A stretch of 64,000 nucleotides of DNA from Paenibacillus pectinilyticus (GTDB lineage Bacteria > Bacillota > Bacilli > Paenibacillales > NBRC-103111). Where the stretch lies: positions 124,001 to 188,000 of the forward strand of contig NZ_LYPC01000002.1 of NCBI RefSeq assembly GCF_001700435.1. The letters are read 5' to 3'. Below, piece after piece: positions 21,845-30,364 of the stretch. The notes beneath the pieces were generated by a model, which was given only the letters and a program-made list of their open reading frames with translations, was not told where the DNA came from and did no database searches. Numbering within the stretch: the stretch's first letter is position 1; each line of letters starts with the position of its first letter. The position numbers and the translations under genes are program-made.

Positions 21845-22267
21845 CTATTCCTCGCCCATCATCTCGGAGATGTGGCCATGAATATCTACTGAATCTGGTG
21901 TGCAGAGAAAGATATTCGGTCCAAGCTTAGAGATAGACCCATTTAATGCATAAACCGTTCCGCTTAAGAAATCTACGATACGTATGGCTTGATCACCACG
22001 AACGCGTTGCAAATTAACGACTACGGCTCTTCGAGCACGCAAATGATCTGCGATGTCCTGTGTTTCCTCATAAGTTCGAGGCTCACTGAGCACAACGCGA
22101 GAATTTTTCTGCGAATGTATACTTACGACATTTGCCTTATTTTTATTACGTAATTCATACGGATTGGTTTCAGGTTCTTCTGTTGCTTCTACAATTCGTT
22201 CGCGTTCCACAATCTCTTCCTCTTCCTGAAGCCCCAGAAAATTCATAAATCGGTTATAGACACCCAT
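21845..22267 (-). CDS. sepF: cell division protein SepF
   Basis: SepF anchors and shapes FtsZ bundles at the septum. The 140-residue protein has an N-terminal amphipathic membrane-binding helix ([13 protein letters not shown]), a charged linker and a C-terminal SepF fold (about residues 55-135) with [22 protein letters not shown] precedes the ATG. It sits in the conserved order ylmE-sepF-ylmG. Confidence 0.96.
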   Translation of the reverse strand: MGVYNRFMNFLGLQEEEEIVERERIVEATEEPETNPYELRNKNKANVVSIHSQKNSRVVLSEPRTYEETQDIADHLRARRAVVVNLQRVRGDQAIRIVDFLSGTVYALNGSISKLGPNIFLCTPDSVDIHGHISEMMGEE

Positions 22268-22314
22268 AACGGTCCCCTCCTAACGATATTTTCATCATGC
22301 CACACTGGCATGGA

Positions 22315-23001
22315 TTAGCTTTCTTTTCCGACCAATACAGTCCCCAGACGTACCCACGTTGCTCCTTCTTCAATCGCAACCTCAAAGTCGCCAGACATGC
22401 CCATTGAAAGCTCCTTCACTTCATAAGGGAAAAGACTACGCTCATTCAAACGATCACGCAATTCTCGCAAACCTCGAAAGACGGGTCTCGTCTCCTCTGC
22501 TTCCAATTCATATGGCGCCATAGTCATCAAACCGCACACATGGATATGTTCTAATTTACTTACTTCCTCTGCAAATACAAAGAACTCTTGGGGCGATACA
22601 CCATATTTCGATTCTTCGCCAGAAATGTTCACTTGCAGGAAACAATTCACTTTAATCCCCAATGCTGCAGCCTGCTTGTCCAATTCCTTAGCTAGCGACA
22701 TGCGGTCTAACGAGTGAATATAGGCAAATTTACCAATGACATCCTTCACCTTGTTTGTCTGCAGATGGCCAAGGAAATGCCACGTTCCTTGTTCGTGCAG
22801 CGCTTCCCATTTTGGCTTTACATCTTGCCAACGATTCTCACCAATATGCAGCAGACCTGTATGTAAAACTTGTTCAGTTGTTTCTAAAGAAACATATTTG
22901 GTTACCGCGATGATCTTAATTTCATTCTCTTGCCGTCCTGTCTGCCGACATACAGCTGCAATCCGTGATTCAACCTCTTGCTTACGTTCTAATACGCTCA
23001 T
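22315..23001 (-). CDS. ylmE: YggS-family PLP homeostasis protein YlmE
   Basis: Single-domain PLP-binding TIM-barrel protein (228 residues), fold-type III, involved in pyridoxal-phosphate and amino-acid homeostasis. The PLP lysine is Lys35 in IIAVTKYVS. Other family motifs are HIGENR, WHFLGHLQTNK and LSMGMSGDFE. GAGGTG precedes the ATG by 9 nt. Confidence 0.94.
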   Translation of the reverse strand: MSVLERKQEVESRIAAVCRQTGRQENEIKIIAVTKYVSLETTEQVLHTGLLHIGENRWQDVKPKWEALHEQGTWHFLGHLQTNKVKDVIGKFAYIHSLDRMSLAKELDKQAAALGIKVNCFLQVNISGEESKYGVSPQEFFVFAEEVSKLEHIHVCGLMTMAPYELEAEETRPVFRGLRELRDRLNERSLFPYEVKELSMGMSGDFEVAIEEGATWVRLGTVLVGKES

Positions 23002-23042
23002 GCTTTTCTACACCTCAATTCGGTACACCACGTTGGATCCTC

Positions 23043-23897
23043 TTACGTTAGACCAATCCAAGCGATCATTCGACCTGTAGAACCACTTTCTTTTCGATGT
23101 GAAAAGAAGAGATCCGTCCGACAACTCGTACATAACTGAGTTACTTCGATATGGGACGACAAAATTCCTGCTTGCTCGATCAATTTTCGATTCAATTCTT
23201 GCAAATTTAACTGATACTTATGATTACCCTTATTTGTAATAATTGCTTCTTGTTCTACTTGTGTCATTTGTATTTCTTCAAAAACTTGCCTAACTCGCGA
23301 AGCAACCGTCTCATCTACTTCATAGCAGCAAGCCCCAATAGACGGACCAATCGCTGCACGAATATCAGATGGCCGACTACCAAAAGTATGTGTCATTAAG
23401 GATATTGTAGCCATGGAAATGTTTAACACAGTCCCCTTCCAACCCGCATGAGCAAGCCCCACCACTCGTTGAACAGGATCGTAAAAGTATAAAGGAACAC
23501 AATCAGCGAATTGCGCGCAAAGAACAATGCCCGACTCCTTCGTAATGAATCCATCCGTAGCTTGCAAAGCAGTTTCGCGGCTCGTTCGCCCCATGCCTTG
23601 CTCATTCAGACTGACAATTGCGATCTCTTTCCCATGTACTTGCTCCGCATAGGTAAATGCATCAAATGGCTGACCTAGGACGTCAGCAATGCGCTCTCGA
23701 TTGCGAACGACATCACTGGGTCTATCATTCACGTGAAGGCCACAATTCAACGATGTAAATGGTGCTTCACTAACACCGCCTAAGCGTGTTGTAAAGCCCG
23801 CTGTTATTTCTGGAAATGCTGACATCCAATTCGCTATAGTCAAAAGGACCGGCTGATCCTCATTCGTTTTCTGCGCTTGCACCACAAATGGTTCCAT
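23043..23897 (-). CDS. pgeF: PgeF-family (YfiH/DUF152) peptidoglycan editing factor YlmD
   Basis: Member of the multicopper-oxidase-like family now known as peptidoglycan editing factor; relatives also show purine nucleoside phosphorylase activity. Zinc-binding residues are visible as His88 (EQVHGKE), Cys133 (FADCVPL) and His150 (AHAGWKG). The ATG at 23897 is preferred over 23912 because GGGAG lies 8 nt before it. Located in the usual ylmC-ylmD-ylmE order, but separated from ylmC by a terminator. Confidence 0.93.
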   Translation of the reverse strand: MEPFVVQAQKTNEDQPVLLTIANWMSAFPEITAGFTTRLGGVSEAPFTSLNCGLHVNDRPSDVVRNRERIADVLGQPFDAFTYAEQVHGKEIAIVSLNEQGMGRTSRETALQATDGFITKESGIVLCAQFADCVPLYFYDPVQRVVGLAHAGWKGTVLNISMATISLMTHTFGSRPSDIRAAIGPSIGACCYEVDETVASRVRQVFEEIQMTQVEQEAIITNKGNHKYQLNLQELNRKLIEQAGILSSHIEVTQLCTSCRTDLFFSHRKESGSTGRMIAWIGLT

Positions 23898-23980
23898 GCC
23901 CATCGCTCCCATCCCAAATCTCGTTTCTTTTCATTACTTTATCACATTTACAAAATAAACCGCTACGTTGAGCTCACAAT

Positions 23981-24040
23981 AAAAAGACGCACGCTGGATA
24001 GATCTGCTGTATCAAACTGAGCAGTTCCACCATGTGCGCC
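23981..24040 (-). terminator. terminator after ylmC
   Basis: Outer arms GGCGCAC and GTGCGTC (one GU pair) enclose an inner stem; five Ts follow on the minus strand. It separates ylmC from pgeF, so pgeF-ylmE-sepF likely have their own promoter, which I could not identify with confidence. Confidence 0.7.
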
Positions 24041-24045
24041 TTCCG

Positions 24046-24345
24046 TCAATTCCGAAATTGACGATTAAACTCGTATACCCCTTCGGTGTCATCCGTTTGC
24101 CGATACGGCCTAACGTCTTCTAACTTCACGAGCACAACATCAGCACCAATCTTCACGATATGCTTCCAAGGAATAATGACATCTGTCCCTGAACCGAACA
24201 GTCCAAAAAACCGGCTCTGATTCGGCACAACGATGGACTCAATTCGCCCTTGACGCAGATCAAGCTCCAAATCACTGATTTGTCCAAGCTTTTTTCCGTC
24301 CACAATATTAATTACGTCCTTCGTCTGGAAATCAGATATTTTCAT
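24046..24345 (-). CDS. ylmC: YlmC/YmxH-family PRC-barrel protein
   Basis: Small protein of 99 residues with a PRC-barrel fold, opening MKISDFQTKDVINIVDGKK. Such proteins are sporulation-linked in Bacillus, but the molecular function is unknown. The frame is open to 24432, but the ATG at 24345 fits the family N-terminus and has GGTGAT upstream. It follows sigG with two terminators between, so it should have its own promoter. A CATATACTA sequence upstream could be a sporulation-sigma -10 element; this is weak. Confidence 0.88.
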   Translation of the reverse strand: MKISDFQTKDVINIVDGKKLGQISDLELDLRQGRIESIVVPNQSRFFGLFGSGTDVIIPWKHIVKIGADVVLVKLEDVRPYRQTDDTEGVYEFNRQFRN

Positions 24346-24442
24346 GAGGCCTATCACCACGTATCTCATTAGAATTTGAACTGATTTTTCTACTAGTATA
24401 TGTGTACAATGGGCAAAATGTCCTGTCCACATAAAATAAACG

Positions 24443-24466
24443 AAAAAGCCGTCCTATGCGGACGGC
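24443..24466 (-). terminator. second terminator after sigG
   Basis: GCCGTCC, loop GCATA, GGACGGC followed by five Ts on the minus strand. Confidence 0.85.
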
Positions 24467-24501
24467 AGCGTTTCTAGCGTTCTATTTCTTCGTTAAACGA
24501 G

Positions 24502-24546
24502 AAAAAAGACCTTCACGGCTTGTCTACCAAGGCCGTTCCAGTCTTT
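24502..24546 (-). terminator. first terminator after sigG
   Basis: AAAGAC...ACGGC / GCCGT...GTCTTT stem, followed by six Ts, 11 nt after the sigG stop. It forms a tandem pair with the hairpin at 24443-24466. Confidence 0.85.
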
Positions 24547-24557
24547 GTTGATTGCTT

Positions 24558-25340
24558 TTAGGATTTCACGTGTTTTTGCATTTGACAAATGGCTGATTTC
24601 TCCAGCCTGGATACTTGCGCTTGCGAGATACCAATTTCATCGGCTACTTCCATCTGGGTTTTACCTTCAAAGAAGCGCATAGATAAGATCATCTTCTCCC
24701 GTGCATTTAGCTTGTGCATCGCTTCGCGCAACGCAATTCCTTCGATCCAGGACATGTCCTTATTACGCTCATCACTTATTTGATCCATCACATAGATGGG
24801 ATCTCCCCCATCATGATAAATCGGTTCAAATAAGGAAACTGGATCTTGAATGGCATCCAGTGCGAAGACTACATCTTCTTTCGGGACATTCAAAGCTTCA
24901 GAGATTTCATAGATCGATGGCTCACGTGAATTTTGATTCGTCAGGCTGTCTCTAACTTGTAAAGCTTTGTAAGCAATATCTCTCAAGGAACGAGAAACGC
25001 GAATCGGGTTATTGTCTCGTAAGTAGCGGCGTATCTCACCTATAATCATCGGCACAGCATAGGTCGAGAATTTAACATTTTGACTCAAATCAAAGTTATC
25101 GATGGCTTTCATCAAACCAATACAGCCTACTTGGAAGAGATCGTCCACATACTCTCCACGATTGTTGAACCGTTGAATCACACTCAGAACCAACCTCAAG
25201 TTGCCATTGACCAATTTCTCTCTTGCAGTTCTTTCCTGTTTAGTTTGCAAGTCAGTGAACAACTCACGCATTTCTGCATTGGTCAGAACAGGCAGTTTGG
25301 CGGTATCAACTCCACATATCTCAACTTTATTTCGGGTCAC
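24558..25340 (-). CDS. sigG: RNA polymerase forespore sigma factor sigma-G
   Basis: Late forespore-specific sigma factor. The 260-residue protein begins MTRNKVEICGVDTAKLPVLT and has region 2 (RFNNRGEYVDDLFQVGCIGL), region 3 and a region 4 helix-turn-helix ending EIGISQAQVSRLEK. The frame is open to 25481, but the GTG at 25340 is chosen because GGGAGG lies 8 nt upstream and the length equals that of B. subtilis SigG. A sigma-F/G-type promoter lies between sigE and sigG, and two terminators follow. Confidence 0.97.
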   Translation of the reverse strand: MTRNKVEICGVDTAKLPVLTNAEMRELFTDLQTKQERTAREKLVNGNLRLVLSVIQRFNNRGEYVDDLFQVGCIGLMKAIDNFDLSQNVKFSTYAVPMIIGEIRRYLRDNNPIRVSRSLRDIAYKALQVRDSLTNQNSREPSIYEISEALNVPKEDVVFALDAIQDPVSLFEPIYHDGGDPIYVMDQISDERNKDMSWIEGIALREAMHKLNAREKMILSMRFFEGKTQMEVADEIGISQAQVSRLEKSAICQMQKHVKS

Positions 25341-25373
25341 CGTGATTACCTCCCAAGGAGAAACATTACTGTT

Positions 25374-25402
25374 AATTATCCCCGTGAGCGGTCGATTTAT
25401 TC
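25374..25402 (-). promoter_or_regulatory. candidate sigma-F/sigma-G promoter of sigG
   Basis: GAATA (25398-25402), a 14-bp spacer and GGGGATAATT (25374-25383) fit the sigma-F -10 pattern GGnnAnAnTn with a GnATA-like -35. It lies about 35 bp before the sigG start, where B. subtilis has its forespore promoter. Confidence 0.55.
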
Positions 25403-25500
25403 CTGTCCAATCCCCCGTCCAGCCACTTGACAAAAGGGTAGTAACTCGCTCCCTCCCGTGTCTGCTGAACAATTTCGACATTACCTGCCAAAAAAAACTT

Positions 25501-26223
25501 TTAAACCATCTTGTTAAATTCTTTACGGAGCCTTTTTATGATCCGCTTTTCCAATCGCGAGATATAGGATTGCGAAATCCCAAGTAAATCAGCTACGTCT
25601 TTTTGTGTTTTTTCTTCACCATCTTGCAAGCCGAAACGAAGCTCCATGATGATCCGCTCACGTTCGCTCAGTTTATCCAATGCTTTGTGCAAAAGCTTTC
25701 TGTCTACTTGCTCTTCGATATTCCGATAAATCGTATCATTTTCCGTTCCAAGCACATCAGATAGTAGCAGTTCATTGCCATCCCAATCAATATTGAGCGG
25801 CTCATCAAAAGATACTTCCGTACGAATTTTACTATTTCTGCGTAAATACATTAGGATTTCATTTTCAATACAGCGGGATGCATACGTTGCGAGCTTAATC
25901 TTTTTCTCTGGATCAAACGTATTCACCGCTTTTATTAAACCGATAGCTCCGATGGAGACCAAATCTTCAATGTTAATGCCCGTATTTTCAAACTTTCGCG
26001 CTATATAGACAACCAACCTCAGGTTTCGTTCAATGAGCATGGCTCTAATGGCCGCATCCCCAGATGGTAATTTTTCCAATAAGTATTCTTCTTCTTCACG
26101 CGTAAGAGGTGGAGGTAACGCTTCGCTACCGCCTATGTAATAGATTTCCTCGCCTTTGAGACCTAGAAACATCAAAATTCGATAATACGCTAGTTGAAAG
26201 AGCAGTTTCCACTTCAAGAACAT
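25501..26223 (-). CDS. sigE: RNA polymerase mother-cell sigma factor pro-sigma-E
   Basis: Early mother-cell sigma factor made as an inactive precursor. The 240-residue protein has a hydrophobic pro-sequence (about residues 1-28, [20 protein letters not shown]) ending near EEIYYIGG, the region where SpoIIGA cleaves. Region 2 has [19 protein letters not shown], and region 4 ends [22 protein letters not shown] precedes the ATG. Two tandem copies of the hairpin repeat (B and C) lie between it and spoIIGA. Confidence 0.98.
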   Translation of the reverse strand: MFLKWKLLFQLAYYRILMFLGLKGEEIYYIGGSEALPPPLTREEEEYLLEKLPSGDAAIRAMLIERNLRLVVYIARKFENTGINIEDLVSIGAIGLIKAVNTFDPEKKIKLATYASRCIENEILMYLRRNSKIRTEVSFDEPLNIDWDGNELLLSDVLGTENDTIYRNIEEQVDRKLLHKALDKLSERERIIMELRFGLQDGEEKTQKDVADLLGISQSYISRLEKRIIKRLRKEFNKMV

Positions 26224-26240
26224 GTTAGTTTCCTCCTAAG

Positions 26241-26276
26241 AGTTTTGCTGTGGCAAAACTTTCTTCGTAAGCATAA
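26241..26276 (-). repeat. SD-adjacent hairpin repeat, copy B (before sigE)
   Basis: Minus strand: TTATGCTTACGAAG, two bases, AGTTTTGC, four bases, GCAAAACT, then CTT and AGGAGG of sigE. Perfect 8-bp hairpin. Confidence 0.85.
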
Positions 26277-26280
26277 CGTG

Positions 26281-26318
26281 AGTTTTGCCTTGGCAAAACT
26301 TTCATCCTAAGCATAAGC
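26281..26318 (-). repeat. SD-adjacent hairpin repeat, copy C (tandem with B)
   Basis: Exactly 40 bp from copy B. Minus strand: CTTATGCTTAGGATG, two bases, AGTTTTGC, four bases, GCAAAACT. Its CTTAGGATG differs at two positions from the CTTACGAAG of copies A and B. Confidence 0.85.
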
Positions 26319-26418
26319 TGCAGCATTTTCATAACGAAAACACACTTCGAACAATGTACTTTATTTGCTGCCAACGACTCTTTTAACTGCGTTATTTCGT
26401 ATGTCTAGTTTGAAAGCG

Positions 26419-27342
26419 TTATCCCGCTGAAATCAAGGCAGGATGAATAATCGCTTGGTAGGAGCCGTCGCTACACAGCTTACCTCCGTCCAGACCAATA
26501 AGTACCTTGGTGGCTTCCATCTGTGAATCATTATGGGTGATCACCACCTTATCCGGTTTAATCGCCAACATAAACTGCGTATTCCGATTGACTCCACGGT
26601 ATGGCACAAGACGTAAACGGTCCTGCCAAATAAAATCTTCCACACCTATGCCGCTAATAATTTGATCAACATCCGCTGATCGAATCCGTTGCAGCCAGGC
26701 TAGGGGCAGTACATCCCCCCACTCGGAGACTTCCATAACCATGACGGGAGTACGTGTTAATGGGTCATACAGTTGATTACCTGTATCAATCAATCCTTTG
26801 CACGTAGCGATGAAATCCCCTACATAAATCGTGACCTCTGCCAAATATGTCGTCATAACCTCACGCTGTTTCGTGCTTTGGAACACGGTTCGAAACCACC
26901 AGATGAGCGGAACGAGAAGAATTAGCACAAAGAGAATGCTGCCTATTTGAAATTCAAATACCGGCACCCCGGATTGTGTGAACATGATGCCTTTCATGAC
27001 ATCTGAGGAAGAGGCGAGCACATAATGGATGCCGAACAGCCCTCCGGCTACCGCAAAATTAATGAGAAGGAATGTCCCCATGTTGCGTAATAAATTTTGT
27101 AGGGATCCATAACCAAAAGCGGTCATAATCATACCTGTACAAAACATACATTTCACAGAAAATGTAAATAGCAAGGTAGGAACTGGTAAAAACATCATAA
27201 CGACATAAGTAGCTCCTAAACCTGCTGAGAGTGCGATTCTCCACCATTTGAACGCTATTTTCCGCGTTTTAGCCGTAACCACAAGCAAGGCCGCATCCAC
27301 CAGAAAGTTCAGCAGGAAAATGAGATCCGCGTAGACGACCAC
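26419..27342 (-). CDS. spoIIGA: sporulation sigma-E processing peptidase SpoIIGA
   Basis: Membrane aspartic protease that removes the pro-sequence of sigma-E after a signal from the forespore. The 307-residue protein has an N-terminal half with five hydrophobic segments (about 1-150) and a C-terminal protease domain with the active site Asp186 in LIDTGNQLYDPLT. The GTG start at 27342 gives MVVYADLIFLLNF, aligning with B. subtilis, with GGAGGTG upstream; the frame itself is open to 27378. Cotranscribed with sigE from a Spo0A-type promoter. Confidence 0.96.
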   Translation of the reverse strand: MVVYADLIFLLNFLVDAALLVVTAKTRKIAFKWWRIALSAGLGATYVVMMFLPVPTLLFTFSVKCMFCTGMIMTAFGYGSLQNLLRNMGTFLLINFAVAGGLFGIHYVLASSSDVMKGIMFTQSGVPVFEFQIGSILFVLILLVPLIWWFRTVFQSTKQREVMTTYLAEVTIYVGDFIATCKGLIDTGNQLYDPLTRTPVMVMEVSEWGDVLPLAWLQRIRSADVDQIISGIGVEDFIWQDRLRLVPYRGVNRNTQFMLAIKPDKVVITHNDSQMEATKVLIGLDGGKLCSDGSYQAIIHPALISAG

Positions 27343-27408
27343 TCCATGCCCCACCTCCAGAAAGACACTTTCTAGCAATTTCTTGACGAAACTTTCTGCT
27401 TCTAAATC

Positions 27409-27441
27409 AGTATAGGGGATTCCAACATCAAAGTCTGTCTA
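27409..27441 (-). promoter_or_regulatory. spoIIG-type promoter with 21-bp spacer
   Basis: TATACT (27409-27414) and TAGACA (27436-27441) are separated by 21 bp. The B. subtilis spoIIG promoter is a known sigma-A promoter with an over-long (22 bp) spacer that depends on Spo0A. A TTTTGTCA sequence at 27466-27473 resembles half of an 0A box, but is not a full match. Confidence 0.55.
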
Positions 27442-27496
27442 AACTTGCTAGTAGGAACCTACTTTTTTTGTCAGTTAACGCGGGCTCGTCTGCGTA

Positions 27497-27535
27497 AAAT
27501 AAAAAGCAGCACCACCTCGAGCCACAGCTGCTTTT
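27497..27535. terminator. second hairpin after ftsZ
   Basis: Arms AAAAGCAGC / GCTGCTTTT with a T-rich tail on the minus strand. It lies between the ftsZ terminator and the spoIIGA promoter. Confidence 0.7.
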
Positions 27536-27607
27536 ATCAAGATATTTAGCCAAATGAACGTATGAAACATCCTGCTCCTAAATTTTCAGAAATCCTTGTA
27601 GAACAAC

Positions 27608-27644
27608 AAAAAACCGAAGCATCTACATAAAGTAGGGCTTCGGT
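27608..27644 (-). terminator. terminator after ftsZ
   Basis: ACCGAAGC / GCTTCGGT with an inner CTAC/GTAG pairing and six Ts, about 20 nt after the ftsZ stop. Confidence 0.9.
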
Positions 27645-27665
27645 CTCTAGACAGTTATTGTGTAA

Positions 27666-28790
27666 TTATTTGTCAGTATTCCGTCCGCGGTTACGCAAGA
27701 AAGTCGGAATATCTAATTGATCGTTTGAAGGTTGAGCCCCAAAAGGTTTGAGATTATTCAACCGATTGTCAGGAGCAGTTGGCTCAGGCTGAGAAGATGT
27801 AATTGGACGTTTGATCGATTGGTGAATTGGCGCAGCTTTATGTTCGAAACCCGTTGCGATTACCGTAACTAGAATTTCATCTTTCAGCTTCTCGTCAATA
27901 ACAGCACCGAAGATCATATTAACCTCGATATCTGAAGCGGAAGCAACGATATCAGCAGCTTCATTCACTTCGTACAAGCTAAGGTTCATACCGCCTGTGA
28001 TGTTCATCAGAACACCGCGTGCGCCTTCGATCGATGTCTCCAGCAATGGACTCGAGATCGCTTTCTTCGCTGCTTCAGCGGCACGATTCTCACCCGTCGC
28101 AACACCGATCCCCATCAGGGCTGATCCGCGCTCGGTCATAATCGTTTTCACATCGGCAAAGTCCAAATTAATCAGTCCAGGTACTGCGATTAGATCGGAA
28201 ATCCCTTGTACACCTTGACGAAGGACATTATCCGCTTCACGGAATGCTTCAAGCATCGGTGTCTTTTTGTCAACAATCTCAAGTAGACGATCATTCGGGA
28301 TGATAATAAGTGTATCCACTTTCTCTTTCAATGCGGCAATCCCTTGCTCAGCTTGTAACGAACGCTTGCGTCCTTCAAAAGTGAACGGGCGAGTTACAAC
28401 ACCAACAGTTAATGCGCCTACTTCTTTGGCAATTTCAGCAATAACTGGAGCAGCACCTGTTCCAGTTCCGCCTCCCATACCTGCTGTTACGAATACCATA
28501 TCAGCGCCGCGAAGCGTATTCAGAATCGTCTCCCTTGACTCTTCTGCCGCTTTCTTCCCGACTTCAGGATTTGCTCCTGCGCCAAGACCTCGCGTTAATT
28601 TATCACCAATTTGCAATTTATGTACGGATTTGGCTAAGTGAAGTGCTTGCGCATCCGTATTAACAGTGATAAATTCAACACCTTTAACACCGTTTTCAAT
28701 CATTCGATTAACGGCATTACTACCGCCGCCACCTACACCAATGACTTTAATTTGCGCTAACTGATCTAAATCCATATCAAATTCAAACAT
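27666..28790 (-). CDS. ftsZ: cell division GTPase FtsZ
   Basis: Tubulin-like GTPase that forms the Z ring. The 374-residue protein has the GTP-binding signature GGGTGTG (106-112), a T7 loop with NLDFADVK, a variable linker and the conserved C-terminal peptide [10 protein letters not shown], which binds FtsA, SepF and others. The ATG at 28790 ([15 protein letters not shown]) has GGGGG 9 nt upstream; an in-frame ATG three codons earlier is too close to that site. Cotranscribed with ftsA and closed by a terminator. Confidence 0.98.
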   Translation of the reverse strand: MFEFDMDLDQLAQIKVIGVGGGGSNAVNRMIENGVKGVEFITVNTDAQALHLAKSVHKLQIGDKLTRGLGAGANPEVGKKAAEESRETILNTLRGADMVFVTAGMGGGTGTGAAPVIAEIAKEVGALTVGVVTRPFTFEGRKRSLQAEQGIAALKEKVDTLIIIPNDRLLEIVDKKTPMLEAFREADNVLRQGVQGISDLIAVPGLINLDFADVKTIMTERGSALMGIGVATGENRAAEAAKKAISSPLLETSIEGARGVLMNITGGMNLSLYEVNEAADIVASASDIEVNMIFGAVIDEKLKDEILVTVIATGFEHKAAPIHQSIKRPITSSQPEPTAPDNRLNNLKPFGAQPSNDQLDIPTFLRNRGRNTDK

Positions 28791-28820
28791 ATGAGCCATA
28801 TCCCCCTAACTTAACGTTCA

Positions 28821-30065
28821 CTAAATAAATTCACTGAAGAAATTTTTAACTCTTTCCGCCCAACCTGGCTTTTGACTATCGGAGGATTTTTTGGTAGTCT
28901 TGGCAACCAGTTTTTTGGCGAAGCCTGTATTACGGTTCTTCATGTATTTGGAAACGAATTGAATAATGCCAACACCGCTAGTGTAGGATGGATCACGAAC
29001 ACCGATGAAGTCAGGCACTGCAATACGAACAGACGTAGCCAGTTCATTTTGCGCAATTGCGAGCATGCCAGGCATACAAACAGTCCCACCTGTGAGCACA
29101 TAACCGCCAGCGATATTCCCATAGCCTAATCGATGAACTTCAGCACGAATTAATTGGAAAATTTCTTCGACGCGAGGCTCAATAATATTCGCTAGATCTA
29201 CTTGCGAGAACTCTTTCTCGACATTGCTACCCATTCTCGTTACTTTAAACACTTGATCTGGAGCTGAATCTTCCACGGAGGCACAGCCATATTTCAGCTT
29301 AATCTTCTCCGCGATTTCCAATTGTGTATGTAATCCAATGGAAATATCATTGCTGATAAATTCGCCACCGATTTGAATCGTAGAGGTTGCAACCAAATTA
29401 CCCTCATCAAACACAGCAATCGTCGTTGCACCGGCACCAATATCAACTAACACAGTACCTACAGATTTCTCATCTTTGGAAAGCGCCAACTGCCCAGATG
29501 CAAGTGACATCAAAATAAGACCTGCAACCTTCAGTTCGGATTTTTCCACAACACGGATTAAATTATGTATGCCTGTTTTCGCTCCAGTAATGATCGTTGC
29601 TTCAACTTCCAATCGAACCCCGATCATACCGCGTGGATCATTAATACCTTCTTGTCCATCCACTAAATATTGTTTTGGTACAACTCCAATTATTTCACGT
29701 TCGGGAGGTAATGCGATGACTCGTGCCGCTTGAATTACGCGATCAATATCTTCTTCTCCAATTTCCCGGTCTTCGTTCGATACAGCAACGACACCATGAC
29801 TGGATTGAAGAGAAATATGATTTCCTGAAATTCCAACATAAACCTCGGAAATTTGTATACCGACCATTCGTTCAGCATGATCAATAGCACTGCGAATCGA
29901 ATGCACAGTCTGATCAATATCAACGATTGCGCCTTTACGAATACCCTCTGACTCGGCAGATCCCACTCCTATTATATTAATGGTTCCGTTAACAACTTCC
30001 CCAATAATAGCTCGAACTTTGGATGTACCGATGTCTAAACTAACAATGATATCATTGTTGCTCAA
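28821..30065 (-). CDS. ftsA: cell division protein FtsA
   Basis: Actin-like protein that tethers FtsZ to the membrane. The 414-residue protein has SLDIGTSKVRAIIGE near the N-terminus, the IC domain, and phosphate-2 motif DIGAGATT. The C-terminal amphipathic helix (WAERVKNFFSEF) is the membrane anchor. The start is TTG at 30065, with AGGAGGTG 8-9 nt upstream; the frame is open to 30101. A possible sigma-H promoter lies about 60-90 bp upstream. Confidence 0.96.
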   Translation of the reverse strand: MSNNDIIVSLDIGTSKVRAIIGEVVNGTINIIGVGSAESEGIRKGAIVDIDQTVHSIRSAIDHAERMVGIQISEVYVGISGNHISLQSSHGVVAVSNEDREIGEEDIDRVIQAARVIALPPEREIIGVVPKQYLVDGQEGINDPRGMIGVRLEVEATIITGAKTGIHNLIRVVEKSELKVAGLILMSLASGQLALSKDEKSVGTVLVDIGAGATTIAVFDEGNLVATSTIQIGGEFISNDISIGLHTQLEIAEKIKLKYGCASVEDSAPDQVFKVTRMGSNVEKEFSQVDLANIIEPRVEEIFQLIRAEVHRLGYGNIAGGYVLTGGTVCMPGMLAIAQNELATSVRIAVPDFIGVRDPSYTSGVGIIQFVSKYMKNRNTGFAKKLVAKTTKKSSDSQKPGWAERVKNFFSEFI

Positions 30066-30364
30066 GCCCCTGGCACCTCCTGTAATTAGGTAAAATTGCA
30101 AAATCTACATAAATACTCCTATACGTATTCCACACAACCGCCATATTCCCTCTTTTTTCAACATTTTTTTTGCAGTTAAAAAACAGTTTCAACATCTAAA
30201 CTTATTGGTTGTGAAATGCAATCGTTCTTGTCTAGTAAATAGAAGAAAAAATAGTATGAACAGATAGATCCTATTTAACCATAAAACTAATTTTAACATT
30301 TTTTTAAGAGATTGAGTAGTCTTTGCCACGTTTTTTTGTCAGCAACCCCGCGCCGTTACTATTA
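30066..30364 (-). other. divIB-ftsA intergenic region (about 300 bp, AT-rich)
   Basis: No gene is seen here. The segment is A/T-rich with homopolymer runs. The best promoter-like element is GAGGGAATA (30144-30152) and GTGGAATAC (30125-30133) with a 10-bp spacer, resembling sigma-H sites (RnAGGAwWW and RnnGAAT). No clear terminator follows divIB. Confidence 0.5.
30125..30152 (-). promoter_or_regulatory. candidate sigma-H promoter for ftsA-ftsZ
   Basis: GAGGGAATA then 10 bp then GTGGAATAC. The -35 matches at eight of nine consensus positions and the -10 has the GAAT core; the spacer is one base shorter than usual. B. subtilis ftsAZ has a sigma-H promoter used at the onset of sporulation. Confidence 0.45.

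Noticed and set aside
26241..26318. Insertion-sequence remnant (tandem 40-bp units before sigE)
   Set aside because: No transposase fragment, no target duplication, and the same unit recurs in fixed orientation before other genes; treated as a repeat element.
27475..27570. 31-codon open frame between ftsZ and spoIIGA on the minus strand with GGAG 4 nt before ATG
   Set aside because: The ribosome-binding site is too close, the frame contains a terminator hairpin, and the peptide has no recognisable features.
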